Shown in pieces: positions 6,134-13,400 of a stretch of 13,908 bases of DNA (positions are counted from its first letter, which is position 1; every line of letters begins with the position of its first letter). The position numbers and the translations under genes are program-made. The stretch is taken from positions 1 to 13,908 of the forward strand of contig DATBGS010000091.1 of the NCBI GenBank assembly GCA_036557885.1, read 5' to 3'. The DNA is from DATBGS01 sp036557885. Lineage in GTDB: Bacteria; Chloroflexota; Ktedonobacteria; Ktedonobacterales; DATBGS01. The notes beneath the pieces are model-generated. The model made no database searches. It was given only the letters and a program-made list of their open reading frames with translations, and had not been told where the DNA came from.

Positions 6134-7816
6134 GTGCGTGTGCCATTTTTTAATCGGAGCAACCGCGCCTGGCGGTTTTATCGGGTGTCGCGGCTGCTCT
6201 TTTCAACTATTTGGGTGATGTATCGCGAGCGGCGGCGCGTGCTGAAGGCGCGCAAAGAAGGCAACCGCGAGGTGCGTCCCAATGTGGAGGTGCTGCGCCG
6301 GGTTGCCATTCGCTTTCGTGAGACGGCGCTGGCGATGGGTGGATTGCTGATTAAGCTGGGGCAATTTCTGAGCGCGCGGGCCGACCTTTTGCCGCAGGCC
6401 GCGCTTGATGAATTGGTGCGCTTGCAGGATGAGGTAACTGCGGTGCCTTTCCGTCAGATTGCCACCTCGCTTGAGCAGGCGTTTGGGCGCCCGATCAACG
6501 AAGTGTATGCCTATGTAGAGGAAAAGCCAACCGCAGCAGCCTCGCTTGGTCAGGTTCATCGCGGCAAGCTCGCCACTGGCGAAGATATTGCCATTAAGAT
6601 ACAGCGGCCAAATGTGCATCGGCTCGTGCGGGCCGATCTGAGCGCGCTGCGTTTTGTGATCTGGGTGATTACCCATATCAAGCGCAACACCAATGAGTTT
6701 ATTGATCTCAAGGCGCTGTATAAAGAGTTTAGCCGCACGGTCTATGAGGAGCTAGATTATGTGGCTGAGGGACGCAACGCGGAACGATTTGCGCGGGCAT
6801 TTGCGAATAATCCAGCGGTGAAAGCGCCCAAGATTTATTGGGATTTCTCAACCCGGCGCGTGCTGACGATGGAGTGGATGGATGGCATCAAGATCAGCAA
6901 CTACCAGGAGATTGTGGACGCCGGTGTAACCCGCAAACAGGTGGCTGAACGTGTGGTGGGCACCTATTTTAAGCAGATTCTGGAGGAAGGCTTCTTCCAT
7001 GCCGACCCCCATCCGGGCAACTTATTTGTGCAGGCTGGCCCAGCAGGGCCAACGATTGTTTTTGTGGATTTTGGGATGATGGGGACCATTACCAGTTCCC
7101 TGAAGCGAGGGTTGCGCAAGGCGTTTCTCTCGGTAGCTAGCAAGGATGCGCGGGGATTGATCGAAAGCCTGGATGATCTAGGATTTATTGGGCCTGGGGC
7201 CGATCTCAGCGTGCTGGAGAAAGCCGCCGATTTGATGCTGGGGCAGTTTTATGGGCGCACGATGGGCCAGGCAATGGCGGTTGACCCGGATGATGTCTTC
7301 AGCGAAGTTGACGAACTGCTCTATAACCAGCCGTTCCGTTTGCCCTATCAGTTTATTTTCTTTGGGCGGACGCTCGGCATCCTCTCTGGTCTGGCAACGG
7401 GGCTGTCCAAAGATTTTAACTTCACAGAAGTGGCACTGCCCTACGCGCAGGCGTTTATGACCAGCAATGGCAATGGTGCCACTGGCGTCAGCGGTGTGCT
7501 GGGGGTGCTCAGGGAGGAGGCGCTGCCACTGCTGCGCTCGCTGGTCAGTTTGCCCAAGGTTGCCGAGCAACTGCTGGCGCGGGCAGATCGTGGCGAACTG
7601 CGCTTGCAGGTGAATCTGGACCCGCTAAGAAGCGATCTAAGGCAGGTGGAACGCAGTGTCAATCGGCTAGGATATACGCTGATGTTTATCTTCTCGCTGG
7701 CCGGGGGAGTAGTCTTAGAAGTGGCCCATCAACCAGTGCCCGGCTGGTTCTGTCTTGGGCTGGCGGGCATTGCGGGGATTGCAGCGGTGTGGCGCAGGAG
7801 GACGACGAGTGCTTGA
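6134..7816 (+). CDS. UbiB/ABC1 (AarF)-family atypical kinase-like membrane protein
   Basis: This 560-residue protein has all marks of the UbiB/ABC1/ADCK group. KLGQFLSAR at 74-82 is the family KxGQ motif, AAASLGQVH at 134-142 is the Ala-rich nucleotide loop, Lys155 lies in AIKIQRP, and EELDY at 205-209 is the ExD motif. HADPHPGN at 289-296 and DFG at 312-314 complete the catalytic and metal-binding loops. Two hydrophobic segments at about 515-531 and 537-553 anchor the C-terminus, as in bacterial UbiB. The family acts as ATPases/kinase-like proteins in quinone and isoprenoid lipid metabolism; no quinone biosynthesis gene is nearby, so its role here is open. The start is GTG, with AGGAGG at 6117-6122 and an 11-base spacing. 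It overlaps the DUF2232 gene by 8 bp, indicating coupled translation with that membrane protein. Confidence 0.92.
   Translation: MRVPFFNRSNRAWRFYRVSRLLFSTIWVMYRERRRVLKARKEGNREVRPNVEVLRRVAIRFRETALAMGGLLIKLGQFLSARADLLPQAALDELVRLQDEVTAVPFRQIATSLEQAFGRPINEVYAYVEEKPTAAASLGQVHRGKLATGEDIAIKIQRPNVHRLVRADLSALRFVIWVITHIKRNTNEFIDLKALYKEFSRTVYEELDYVAEGRNAERFARAFANNPAVKAPKIYWDFSTRRVLTMEWMDGIKISNYQEIVDAGVTRKQVAERVVGTYFKQILEEGFFHADPHPGNLFVQAGPAGPTIVFVDFGMMGTITSSLKRGLRKAFLSVASKDARGLIESLDDLGFIGPGADLSVLEKAADLMLGQFYGRTMGQAMAVDPDDVFSEVDELLYNQPFRLPYQFIFFGRTLGILSGLATGLSKDFNFTEVALPYAQAFMTSNGNGATGVSGVLGVLREEALPLLRSLVSLPKVAEQLLARADRGELRLQVNLDPLRSDLRQVERSVNRLGYTLMFIFSLAGGVVLEVAHQPVPGWFCLGLAGIAGIAAVWRRRTTSA
7796..7801 (+). 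promoter_or_regulatory. Ribosome binding site deciding the GTG start at 7809
   Basis: AGGAGG inside the end of the UbiB-like gene lies seven bases before GTG 7809. This is much better than any signal before the in-frame ATG at 7755. Confidence 0.75.
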
Positions 7817-8654
7817 GGTAGAGCCACCCAACGTTCCCAAGGAATTATCTTCTCAAGAGCCAACGGCAGTAAAAGCCGCTGCGCCCTGGGTAGATGCGCT
7901 TTCTCTGGCTGAAGGCGGACTGCTGGCAGATGTGGCGGTGCTGGTGGACCTGGTGCGCGTCTATCTGCCGGTAGTTGGCGTCGTCTTTGCCCCGCTCTTG
8001 CCCACACCCTTTGCCCTGCTGATGCTGCGGCGTGGAGTGCGTGCGACGCTGCTTGCGGTGGCAGTGGCGGTCTTGTTGATGAGCCTGATGGTCGGCCCTC
8101 ATTACGGCTGGCGCATCGGCGTGAGCGGCCTGGCAGGGCTGGCGCTGGGATATGCGATGAAAAAAAAGCTGCGCCCGGCCCTCATTGTTACGGTTGGGAT
8201 TGTCGTTACTACATTGCTTGTCAATGCCTTTTTCTTTGCGTCTCTTTGGGCGCTGGCAGTGCCGGTGAAAGACCTGGTTGCGGAATTACAGAACTTGTTT
8301 CATACTGCTAACGGCGTTGCGGCGTTTGTGACCGGACATCTTGGCCTGAATGCGTTCTGGCAGCAGGTAACTCCGCCCTTGCTGGTCCTGGAGAGCTGGC
8401 TGACGGTAAACTGGCCGCTGATGGCTTTCGCTCTTTTGTTTTGCTGGTCTGTGGCAACAGTCGTGTTGCATTATGCGATCACGAACGGGTTTATGCGCTT
8501 TTTCGGGTTTGAGGTGCTTCCTTTTCCTTCCCGGCGTTTTGAGCGGCTGGTAAGGAAGTTGGTGCGGGGTGCGAGGTGGCTTGATCAAAAAATGAAGAGA
8601 AAGTCTTCGCCGCCTTCTTACACGCGCGAAGAGGAAGTTATCCCTTCCAATTGA
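7809..8654 (+). CDS. DUF2232-type polytopic membrane protein; candidate ECF S-component
   Basis: This 281-residue protein has about six hydrophobic segments between residues 36 and 222, then a basic cytoplasmic tail (about 237-265) and an acidic end. The block PTPFALLMLRRGVRATLL at 65-82, the GPHYGW turn at 96-101 and GLAGLALGYAMKKK at 107-120 resemble the DUF2232/YybS family. I recall this family being placed with the ECF-transporter substrate-binding proteins, but I could not check that. The gene directly precedes ecfA1-ecfA2-ecfT, the usual place of an S-component, so it may be the substrate-binding subunit; the substrate cannot be read from the sequence. Translation starts at GTG 7809, overlapping the UbiB-like gene by 8 bp. 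Low sequence conservation of S-components makes the role an inference. The first 35 residues before the first helix are longer than usual. Confidence 0.7.
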   Translation: MLEVEPPNVPKELSSQEPTAVKAAAPWVDALSLAEGGLLADVAVLVDLVRVYLPVVGVVFAPLLPTPFALLMLRRGVRATLLAVAVAVLLMSLMVGPHYGWRIGVSGLAGLALGYAMKKKLRPALIVTVGIVVTTLLVNAFFFASLWALAVPVKDLVAELQNLFHTANGVAAFVTGHLGLNAFWQQVTPPLLVLESWLTVNWPLMAFALLFCWSVATVVLHYAITNGFMRFFGFEVLPFPSRRFERLVRKLVRGARWLDQKMKRKSSPPSYTREEEVIPSN

Positions 8655-8669
8655 CCGATTGATCACGAG

Positions 8670-8709
8670 GAGCGCTCACGTTGCCAACGGGTGGCAGGGT
8701 GAAGCGCTC
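8670..8709 (+). other. Intergenic RNA hairpin between the DUF2232 and ecfA1 genes
   Basis: In the 75-bp gap, GAGCGCT at 8670-8676 pairs with AGCGCTC at 8703-8709. CAC at 8677-8679 pairs with GTG at 8699-8701, and TGCCA at 8682-8686 with TGGCA at 8692-8696, leaving a 5-base loop and small internal bulges. About 15 pairs form in 40 nt. No U-tract follows, so it is not an ordinary terminator. It could tune the relative yield of the upstream membrane protein and the ATPases by protecting an RNA end. Confidence 0.45.
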
Positions 8710-8729
8710 TGCAAGAGAAAGGGCGGTTT

Positions 8730-9584
8730 ATGCCTACATCATCCGCCGAGACGATGCTGGTTGCGGAACAGGTGACCTATCGCTATCCAACGGCACCCCC
8801 AGACAGTGCCCCAGCGCTCAATCAGGTGAGTCTGCGCGTGAAGGCAGGTGAATATGTCGCTTTGCTTGGGCATAACGGCAGCGGCAAATCCACTCTGGCC
8901 CGGCATTGCAATGCCCTGCTGATTCCCCAGGAGGGCCGGGTGCTGGTGCAGGGCTTTGATACGCGGGAGCCAGCAAACCGGCGTCGAGTGCGCGAGATGG
9001 TGGGGATGGTATTTTATAACCCTGATAATCAGGTGGTGGCAACGGTGGTTGAGGATGATGTTGCCTGGTCGCTTGCCGCGCGGGGCTGGTCGCGGGCGGA
9101 AATTCAAGAGCGCGTGAATGAGGCGTTGGCGGCGGTTGGGTTGGAGGAGCAGCGCCATCTTTCGCCCAATAGTCTGTCTGGTGGGCAGCGCCAACGCCTG
9201 GCAATTGCTGGCGTGCTGGCGTTGCGCCCGGCCTGCCTGATGGCTGACGAGGTGACGGCCTTGCTTGACCCGCTGGGCCGCCGCGAGATTCAGATGCTGC
9301 TGCGCCGCCTGAATCGTGAGCATGGCATGACAATTGTACAGGTGACGCATTTGCTGGAAGAGGCAGCGCTGGCAGATCGGATTGTGGTGCTGGAGGGTGG
9401 GCAGGTGGCTCTGGAAGGCACGCCCGCAGAAATATTTGCCGACCTTGATCGTCTGCACGCCTTGCATCTAGCCATTCCAGATGTAATTGCGCTCGCCAAT
9501 CGGCTGCGCGGGGCAGGTTTGCCCATCCCGCCTGATGCGCTGACGGCGCAAGATGTAGCGAGCGCGCTGCTCGATTTTCGCTGA
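8730..9584 (+). CDS. ecfA1: Energy-coupling factor ATPase, first subunit (EcfA1-like)
   Basis: This 284-residue ABC ATPase powers vitamin or metal uptake as half of the EcfA heterodimer. Walker A GHNGSGKST is at 47-55, signature LSGGQRQRLAIAG at 149-161, Walker B ending MADE with Asp173-Glu174, D-loop LLDP at 179-182 and switch His207 in VTHLLEE. The Q-loop is unusual: MVFYNPDNQ at 93-101 has Tyr96 where the family normally has Gln (VFQNPDNQ), although Gln101 is kept. The codon is TAT, at least two base changes from CAA/CAG. The C-terminal part (about 225-284) is the EcfA-specific region that contacts the partner ATPase. ATG 8730 has a GAAAGGGCGG stretch just upstream; ATG 8754 is an alternative start without a site. 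It is followed after 17 bp by the second ATPase gene. Confidence 0.9.
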   Translation: MPTSSAETMLVAEQVTYRYPTAPPDSAPALNQVSLRVKAGEYVALLGHNGSGKSTLARHCNALLIPQEGRVLVQGFDTREPANRRRVREMVGMVFYNPDNQVVATVVEDDVAWSLAARGWSRAEIQERVNEALAAVGLEEQRHLSPNSLSGGQRQRLAIAGVLALRPACLMADEVTALLDPLGRREIQMLLRRLNREHGMTIVQVTHLLEEAALADRIVVLEGGQVALEGTPAEIFADLDRLHALHLAIPDVIALANRLRGAGLPIPPDALTAQDVASALLDFR

Positions 9585-9601
9585 TACTGTCGAGGAAACA
9601 G

Positions 9602-10489
9602 GTGCCCATTCAGGTAGAACAGCTCACTTATTTCTATGCCCAGGGAACCCCGCTGACAAAAAAGGCGCTGGAGGAGGTGTCCTGCACGATTGAGGACGGA
9701 AGCTGCATGGCGGTGATTGGGGTTACGGGATCGGGCAAATCTACGCTGGTGCAGCAGTTCAATGGGCTGCTGCGGCCAACCAGTGGGCGCGTGGTGGTCA
9801 ATGGGATTGATGTGGGAGCGAAGGGCGCTGATCTGATGAAGCTGCGTCGAATGGTAGGCATGGCCTTTCAGTTCCCAGAGAGCCAATTGTTTGCGCCAAC
9901 ACTCTTTGACGATGTGGCTTTTGGGCCGCGTCAGGTTGGGACGCCAGAGGAGAAGGTAGTACGGGTCGTAGAGGAAGCGCTGGCGCTGATGGGCCTGCCC
10001 AAAGAGCAATTTGGTCAGCGCAGCCCCTTCTCGCTGAGCGGTGGGCAGATGCGCCGCGCTGGGCTGGCGGGGGTGCTGGCTATGGAGCCTGCGATTCTGG
10101 TGCTGGATGAGCCGACGGCGGGGCTGGATGGACAAGGGCGGGCTGATCTGTATGCCGCATTGCGTCGGCTGCGTGCTGAGCACCAGACCACAATTGTGCT
10201 GGTTTCGCATGATATGGGCGAGGTAGCGGAGTTAGCCGAGCAGGTGCTGGTGCTGCATCAAGGGCGGCTGGCCTTGCAGGGGACGCCGCGCGAGCTGTTC
10301 AACCAGGCGCATGTGCTGGCGGAATGGGGGCTGGAGGTGCCGGGTATCAGCCAGGTGGGGGCAATCTTGCGCCAGCACGACATCCCCCTGCCCAACAAAG
10401 CCCTCGCGCTGGAGGAATTTGCTCAGGCGATTTTGGCAGTATGGCAGCCATCCACACAGACGAGCGGAGCACTGGGCGATGTTGGATAA
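9602..10489 (+). CDS. ecfA2: Energy-coupling factor ATPase, second subunit (EcfA2-like)
   Basis: This 295-residue ABC ATPase has canonical motifs throughout. Walker A GVTGSGKST is at 40-48, Q-loop MAFQFPESQLF with Gln90, signature LSGGQMRRAGLAG at 145-157, Walker B ILVLDE ending at Asp169-Glu170, PTAGLD following, and switch His203 in VSHDMGE. The FPESQLF phrase is characteristic of the EcfA2 side of the heterodimer. With EcfA1 and EcfT it forms the energising module that several S-components can share. Start is GTG 9602, five bases after GAGGA at 9592-9596; the first ATPase gene ends 17 bp before. Its end overlaps the EcfT start by 11 bp, consistent with coupled translation and fixed stoichiometry. 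It contrasts with EcfA1, which lacks the Q-loop Gln. Confidence 0.92.
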   Translation: MPIQVEQLTYFYAQGTPLTKKALEEVSCTIEDGSCMAVIGVTGSGKSTLVQQFNGLLRPTSGRVVVNGIDVGAKGADLMKLRRMVGMAFQFPESQLFAPTLFDDVAFGPRQVGTPEEKVVRVVEEALALMGLPKEQFGQRSPFSLSGGQMRRAGLAGVLAMEPAILVLDEPTAGLDGQGRADLYAALRRLRAEHQTTIVLVSHDMGEVAELAEQVLVLHQGRLALQGTPRELFNQAHVLAEWGLEVPGISQVGAILRQHDIPLPNKALALEEFAQAILAVWQPSTQTSGALGDVG

Positions 10490-11333
10490 CCTGCCACTGG
10501 GCCGCTATCTCCCCGGCAATTCGGCGCTGCATCACCTGCAAGCTCGTACCAAGCTGCTGTTGATGGTCTGGCTGGTGGTCTTTCTGTTTGCCGCCAATCG
10601 GCATACCTGGCATATCGGGGCCTATATTATGGTGTTGGCACTCTTGCTGCTTGGTGTTGCGCTGAGTCGTGTGCGCCCTGGATATATCCTGCGACGGATG
10701 CGTTTGCTGTTTTTGCTGGTGGTGCTGACCGATATTCCAGCGCTGCTCTTTACGCCCGGCGGAGACACACTGGCGGAACTTGGGCCGCTGCATGTGCAGC
10801 TTGGCAGCCTGGACTGGACTATCGGGCCAGCGATCATCGCGGCTGACGGCGCCTGGTTTGTGATTGGCTTTTCCAGTATTTTTTTGCTGCTGTTTCTGGC
10901 TTCGCAACTGCTGGCGCTGACGACCAGCCCGGTTGCCGTTGCTGAGGGCGTGGCGCTGCTGCTGCGCCCGCTGCGCCGCTGGCGCGTGCCTGCGGATGAA
11001 TTTGCGTTGATGACGCTAATCTCGCTGCGTTTTCTGCCATTGATGCTGGAGGAAACCAATCAATTAATCAAGGCGCAGCAGTCGCGCGGCGCCGATTTTA
11101 GCAAAGGGTCGCTTGGGAAGCGCAGTCGCCTGGTAGCGGCGCTGTTGGTGCCAACGATGTATGGGGCGCTGCGCCGGGCGGGTGAACTGGCAACGGCGTT
11201 GGAGTCGCGGGGCTATGCGGCAGTGGCGTCTGGCGAACAAACGATGCTTTATGAGACACGCCTGCAAGCGCTGGATTATGTCACGCTGGCCGTAGTGCTG
11301 CTCAGCACCGCGCTGGCTTATCTATTTTGGTAG
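10479..11333 (+). CDS. ecfT: Energy-coupling factor transmembrane subunit EcfT
   Basis: This 284-residue membrane protein links the ATPases to the S-component. It begins MLDNLPLGRYLPGNSALHHL, a typical EcfT opening (GxYxPGxSxLHxLxxRTK). Hydrophobic helices occupy about 25-65, 72-90 and 115-150, with a last one at 266-284. The coupling-helix triplets that contact the ATPase grooves are present as Ser-Arg-Gly twice, at 202-204 (QSRGADF) and 243-245 (ESRGY); Ala-Arg-Gly is commoner but the Arg is kept in both. The ATG at 10479 is chosen because family similarity begins there, with GGAG about nine bases upstream; the frame is open further up but overlaps ecfA2. This is the last gene of the rightward set. 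The 71-bp gap to the convergent glycosyltransferase shows no convincing terminator. Confidence 0.92.
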   Translation: MLDNLPLGRYLPGNSALHHLQARTKLLLMVWLVVFLFAANRHTWHIGAYIMVLALLLLGVALSRVRPGYILRRMRLLFLLVVLTDIPALLFTPGGDTLAELGPLHVQLGSLDWTIGPAIIAADGAWFVIGFSSIFLLLFLASQLLALTTSPVAVAEGVALLLRPLRRWRVPADEFALMTLISLRFLPLMLEETNQLIKAQQSRGADFSKGSLGKRSRLVAALLVPTMYGALRRAGELATALESRGYAAVASGEQTMLYETRLQALDYVTLAVVLLSTALAYLFW

Positions 11334-11404
11334 CTGGTTGATAGCCCTCTCTGACGAGATGCTTTTATCCAAAAATGCCCTTTTGCCAATCCTGTCGCGT
11401 CAGG

Positions 11405-13075
11405 CTAAGGCGCACCTGGGAGATACAGCGCCCTTCCATCCCCATACTCACGCGCCAGATGAAAATGCCCCTCTACCCAGGCGCGAAACCCAGAAAGTTG
11501 ATCAAACCTGCCGGTGTAGAAGAGAATGGCGCCAACCTGCGGCTGCTCTGCCAGAGCAATCACCTGGGCAGTGGTGAGATAGCCGGTCTGGATGCGCACA
11601 AACGAGGTGTCTACCAGTTCGGGTGGGACGCTGCGCTCAGCCATATCAGCCACATACTGGTCATCAGCAATCACGAGTTGATCTGGGGTGGTCAGGGTTT
11701 TCAGATCATTGGCAGCGGCGGTGAGTGTGGCAACCTGAGCAGCAGGGATGCCCAGAGGATAGCGCAGGTTGGTGTGAAGCGCAAAAGCGACGACGCCGCA
11801 AAGCAGCAGAATGGGCAGCCCCACGCGCAGGATCAGGACACTTTTCGCGCTCATGCTTGGGGAGAAGATGCGCAAGAAGGTGGGCAGACGGAAGTGCGGA
11901 TATTCAAGATATTCAACAGACGTTTGCATCGCGTTGTCGCGGGGTGCCAGGCCAAGAGAGGCTGTCAGCGCCAGGCCAGGGACCAGTAAGACCAGATGGT
12001 GATCAAAGAGCGGCGCCTGCTGGAGTAAGACGACGAGCGCTGCCAGCACCCAGGAAACTGCAATCAGCATATTCCATTGCTTGCGCAGCAGCCCGATCAC
12101 CACGCCCGCCAGAGCGATCACCAGCAGCGGATACTCGGCCTGGGTATGGATGATTAGCGAGAAGTTTTCGCTCAGACTGCTGGGGAAGGCGCGGGCGGCA
12201 TCCAGATGAAAAGCGATAACCTGAGCATAGAGTTGCTGGAGGTGTCCAAGGTGGGGGAGTAAGAGCAACGCGCCTGTGGCAAGAAATCCCAGAAGATAGC
12301 AGCCAATTACGCGCAAGCCCCAATGGAGCCAGGGGGCTTGTTTTCGTTTACTCATTTGTATCATCTGCCCCAGGAAAAGCAGCAAAATCGGGACAATGGC
12401 AACCACTGCGAACAGTTTGGTCAGGATAGCCAGCGTGGTTGCCACACCGGAAAGCAGGCTGGCCTGCCAGGGAGCGCGGTCAGCAAAGCTGGCGGCAGTC
12501 ACCGCCACGATCATGAGCGCGGTGGAGGGCGCTTCTGCCTGGATGGTTTGCGATTGAATCAGGTAGAGATGATCTACAGCGAGCAGCAAGGCGGCTCCAA
12601 AACCGACCCAGCGCCCTCCAAGGCGGCGCCCTAAAGCATACATTGCCAGTATGCCCAGCAACGAAAACAGAACGATGCTCAAGCGCCCTGCTACCAGCGT
12701 AGGGCCAAGCACATCTACCAGCGGAACCATCGAAAGCAGGAAGAATGGCGGCTGCGATGAGAAAACAGGCGTGAAGAGGCTGTCGCCTGCGTGGAGTGCG
12801 CGCAGCGATGCCCAGTAGACGCCTTCATCGTAGTTATCAGTCAGCGCGGAAAGATGCCAGAGGCGCAGAAGCACTGCCAGCGTCACAATGCCCCCAACCA
12901 GGCAAATGTCCCAGCCAATGTCCGCAATCAGGGCATTCCCTTTGCCGCTGAAGTTGGTTTCTGCCTGGCTTCTGGAATTTGAGGAGACTGGCGGGACTGA
13001 CGGGACTCGCGTGGAGTCGTTGCCGCTTGTGGATGATTCTGGGTCTGTAATGGGCTTTTGTGGTATTCCGCTCAT
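11405..13075 (-). CDS. GT39-type membrane glycosyltransferase (dolichyl-P-mannose mannosyltransferase-like)
   Basis: This 556-residue protein has a hydrophilic Ser/Pro-rich N-terminus (about 1-50), then many membrane helices up to about residue 435, and a soluble C-terminal part of about 120 residues. NYDEGVYW at 81-88, after the first helix, holds the Asp-Glu of the first external loop that is catalytic in this superfamily; SSQPPFFLL at 106-114 and QAEAPSTALMIV at 179-190 match the PMT_2 group. Such enzymes transfer a sugar from a polyprenyl-phosphate donor to protein or lipid outside the membrane; the acceptor is unknown. ATG 13075 has only a weak GGA site upstream, and no later Met would keep the first helix. 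It is a lone gene, convergent with ecfT and divergent from glnA. Confidence 0.85.
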   Translation of the reverse strand: MSGIPQKPITDPESSTSGNDSTRVPSVPPVSSNSRSQAETNFSGKGNALIADIGWDICLVGGIVTLAVLLRLWHLSALTDNYDEGVYWASLRALHAGDSLFTPVFSSQPPFFLLSMVPLVDVLGPTLVAGRLSIVLFSLLGILAMYALGRRLGGRWVGFGAALLLAVDHLYLIQSQTIQAEAPSTALMIVAVTAASFADRAPWQASLLSGVATTLAILTKLFAVVAIVPILLLFLGQMIQMSKRKQAPWLHWGLRVIGCYLLGFLATGALLLLPHLGHLQQLYAQVIAFHLDAARAFPSSLSENFSLIIHTQAEYPLLVIALAGVVIGLLRKQWNMLIAVSWVLAALVVLLQQAPLFDHHLVLLVPGLALTASLGLAPRDNAMQTSVEYLEYPHFRLPTFLRIFSPSMSAKSVLILRVGLPILLLCGVVAFALHTNLRYPLGIPAAQVATLTAAANDLKTLTTPDQLVIADDQYVADMAERSVPPELVDTSFVRIQTGYLTTAQVIALAEQPQVGAILFYTGRFDQLSGFRAWVEGHFHLAREYGDGRALYLPGAP

Positions 13076-13186
13076 ATCTGCATTCCGTCTAGACGCTGCT
13101 TTTATGTGGGATTGATGTCAGTGTATCACCTGACGAGGGAAACGCCTCACGCCTCTGCCCTTTTTTTGCCAGTGAATTGATGAGTA

Positions 13187-13203
13187 TTGTGCAAAAAGCA
13201 CAA
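13187..13203. promoter_or_regulatory. Palindrome TTGTGC-N5-GCACAA, copy 1
   Basis: TTGTGC at 13187-13192, AAAAA, then GCACAA at 13198-13203. The same arms, spacer length and preceding A recur at 13295-13311, which marks it as a probable dimeric regulator site. It does not fit the GlnR box TGTNA-N7-TNACA or the NtcA box GTA-N8-TAC. Confidence 0.55.
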
Positions 13204-13284
13204 ACAGGCCCATCATATTTCCTGTTATTTTATCCAAAGACAGCGACTCTTCTTTCTGGTATCCTCATAGTAACAGTGAAAGCT

Positions 13285-13325
13285 ACCCAATACATTGTGC
13301 ACACTGCACAATGTATTGGGTTTTT
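13285..13325 (+). terminator. Hairpin with T-tract in the glnA upstream region, containing palindrome copy 2
   Basis: CCCAATACATTGTGC at 13286-13300 and GCACAATGTATTGGG at 13306-13320 are exact reverse complements. An extra A-T pair at each end gives 17 pairs with a 3-base loop, and TTTTT runs 13321-13325. Read rightward this has the form of an intrinsic terminator, 75 bp before the glnA ATG. Its core TTGTGC-N5-GCACAA (13295-13311) is the same as copy 1, so it may instead be, or also be, a protein-binding operator. Nothing upstream in this direction encodes a protein, so a terminator here would act on a glnA leader or a small RNA. Confidence 0.6.
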
Positions 13326-13400
13326 CCGGTGAGAATGCGAGTTCAAAACAGCATCGGTACGCGGTCTTGAGTAATGGCTGGTAAAAGGAGTACAGGACAC

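Larger units (their letters stand above)
13076..13400. other. Long divergent intergenic region upstream of glnA
   Basis: These 325 bp hold no coding signal. They contain the two TTGTGC-N5-GCACAA sites, a hairpin with a T-tract, a T7 run at 13161-13167, and a small repeat GTCAG-N8-CTGAC at 13117-13134 near the glycosyltransferase start. AAAGGAG at 13384-13390 is the glnA ribosome site. I found no convincing sigma-70 promoter in either direction. Confidence 0.7.

Noticed and set aside
9290..10210. 306-codon open frame on the minus strand across the two ATPase genes
   Set aside because: Both ATPase genes opposite it have full motif sets; the antisense translation is rich in Gln, His and Arg without domain character.
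11351..11403. CTGACG...CGTCAG repeat between ecfT and the glycosyltransferase
   Set aside because: Six-bp arms separated by over 40 bases with no T-tract, and the right arm lies at the very edge of the gap.
13161..13167. T7 run as a terminator
   Set aside because: Only a 4-bp stem (GAGG/CCTC) lies nearby and it is about 13 bases away, too weak and too far for an intrinsic terminator.
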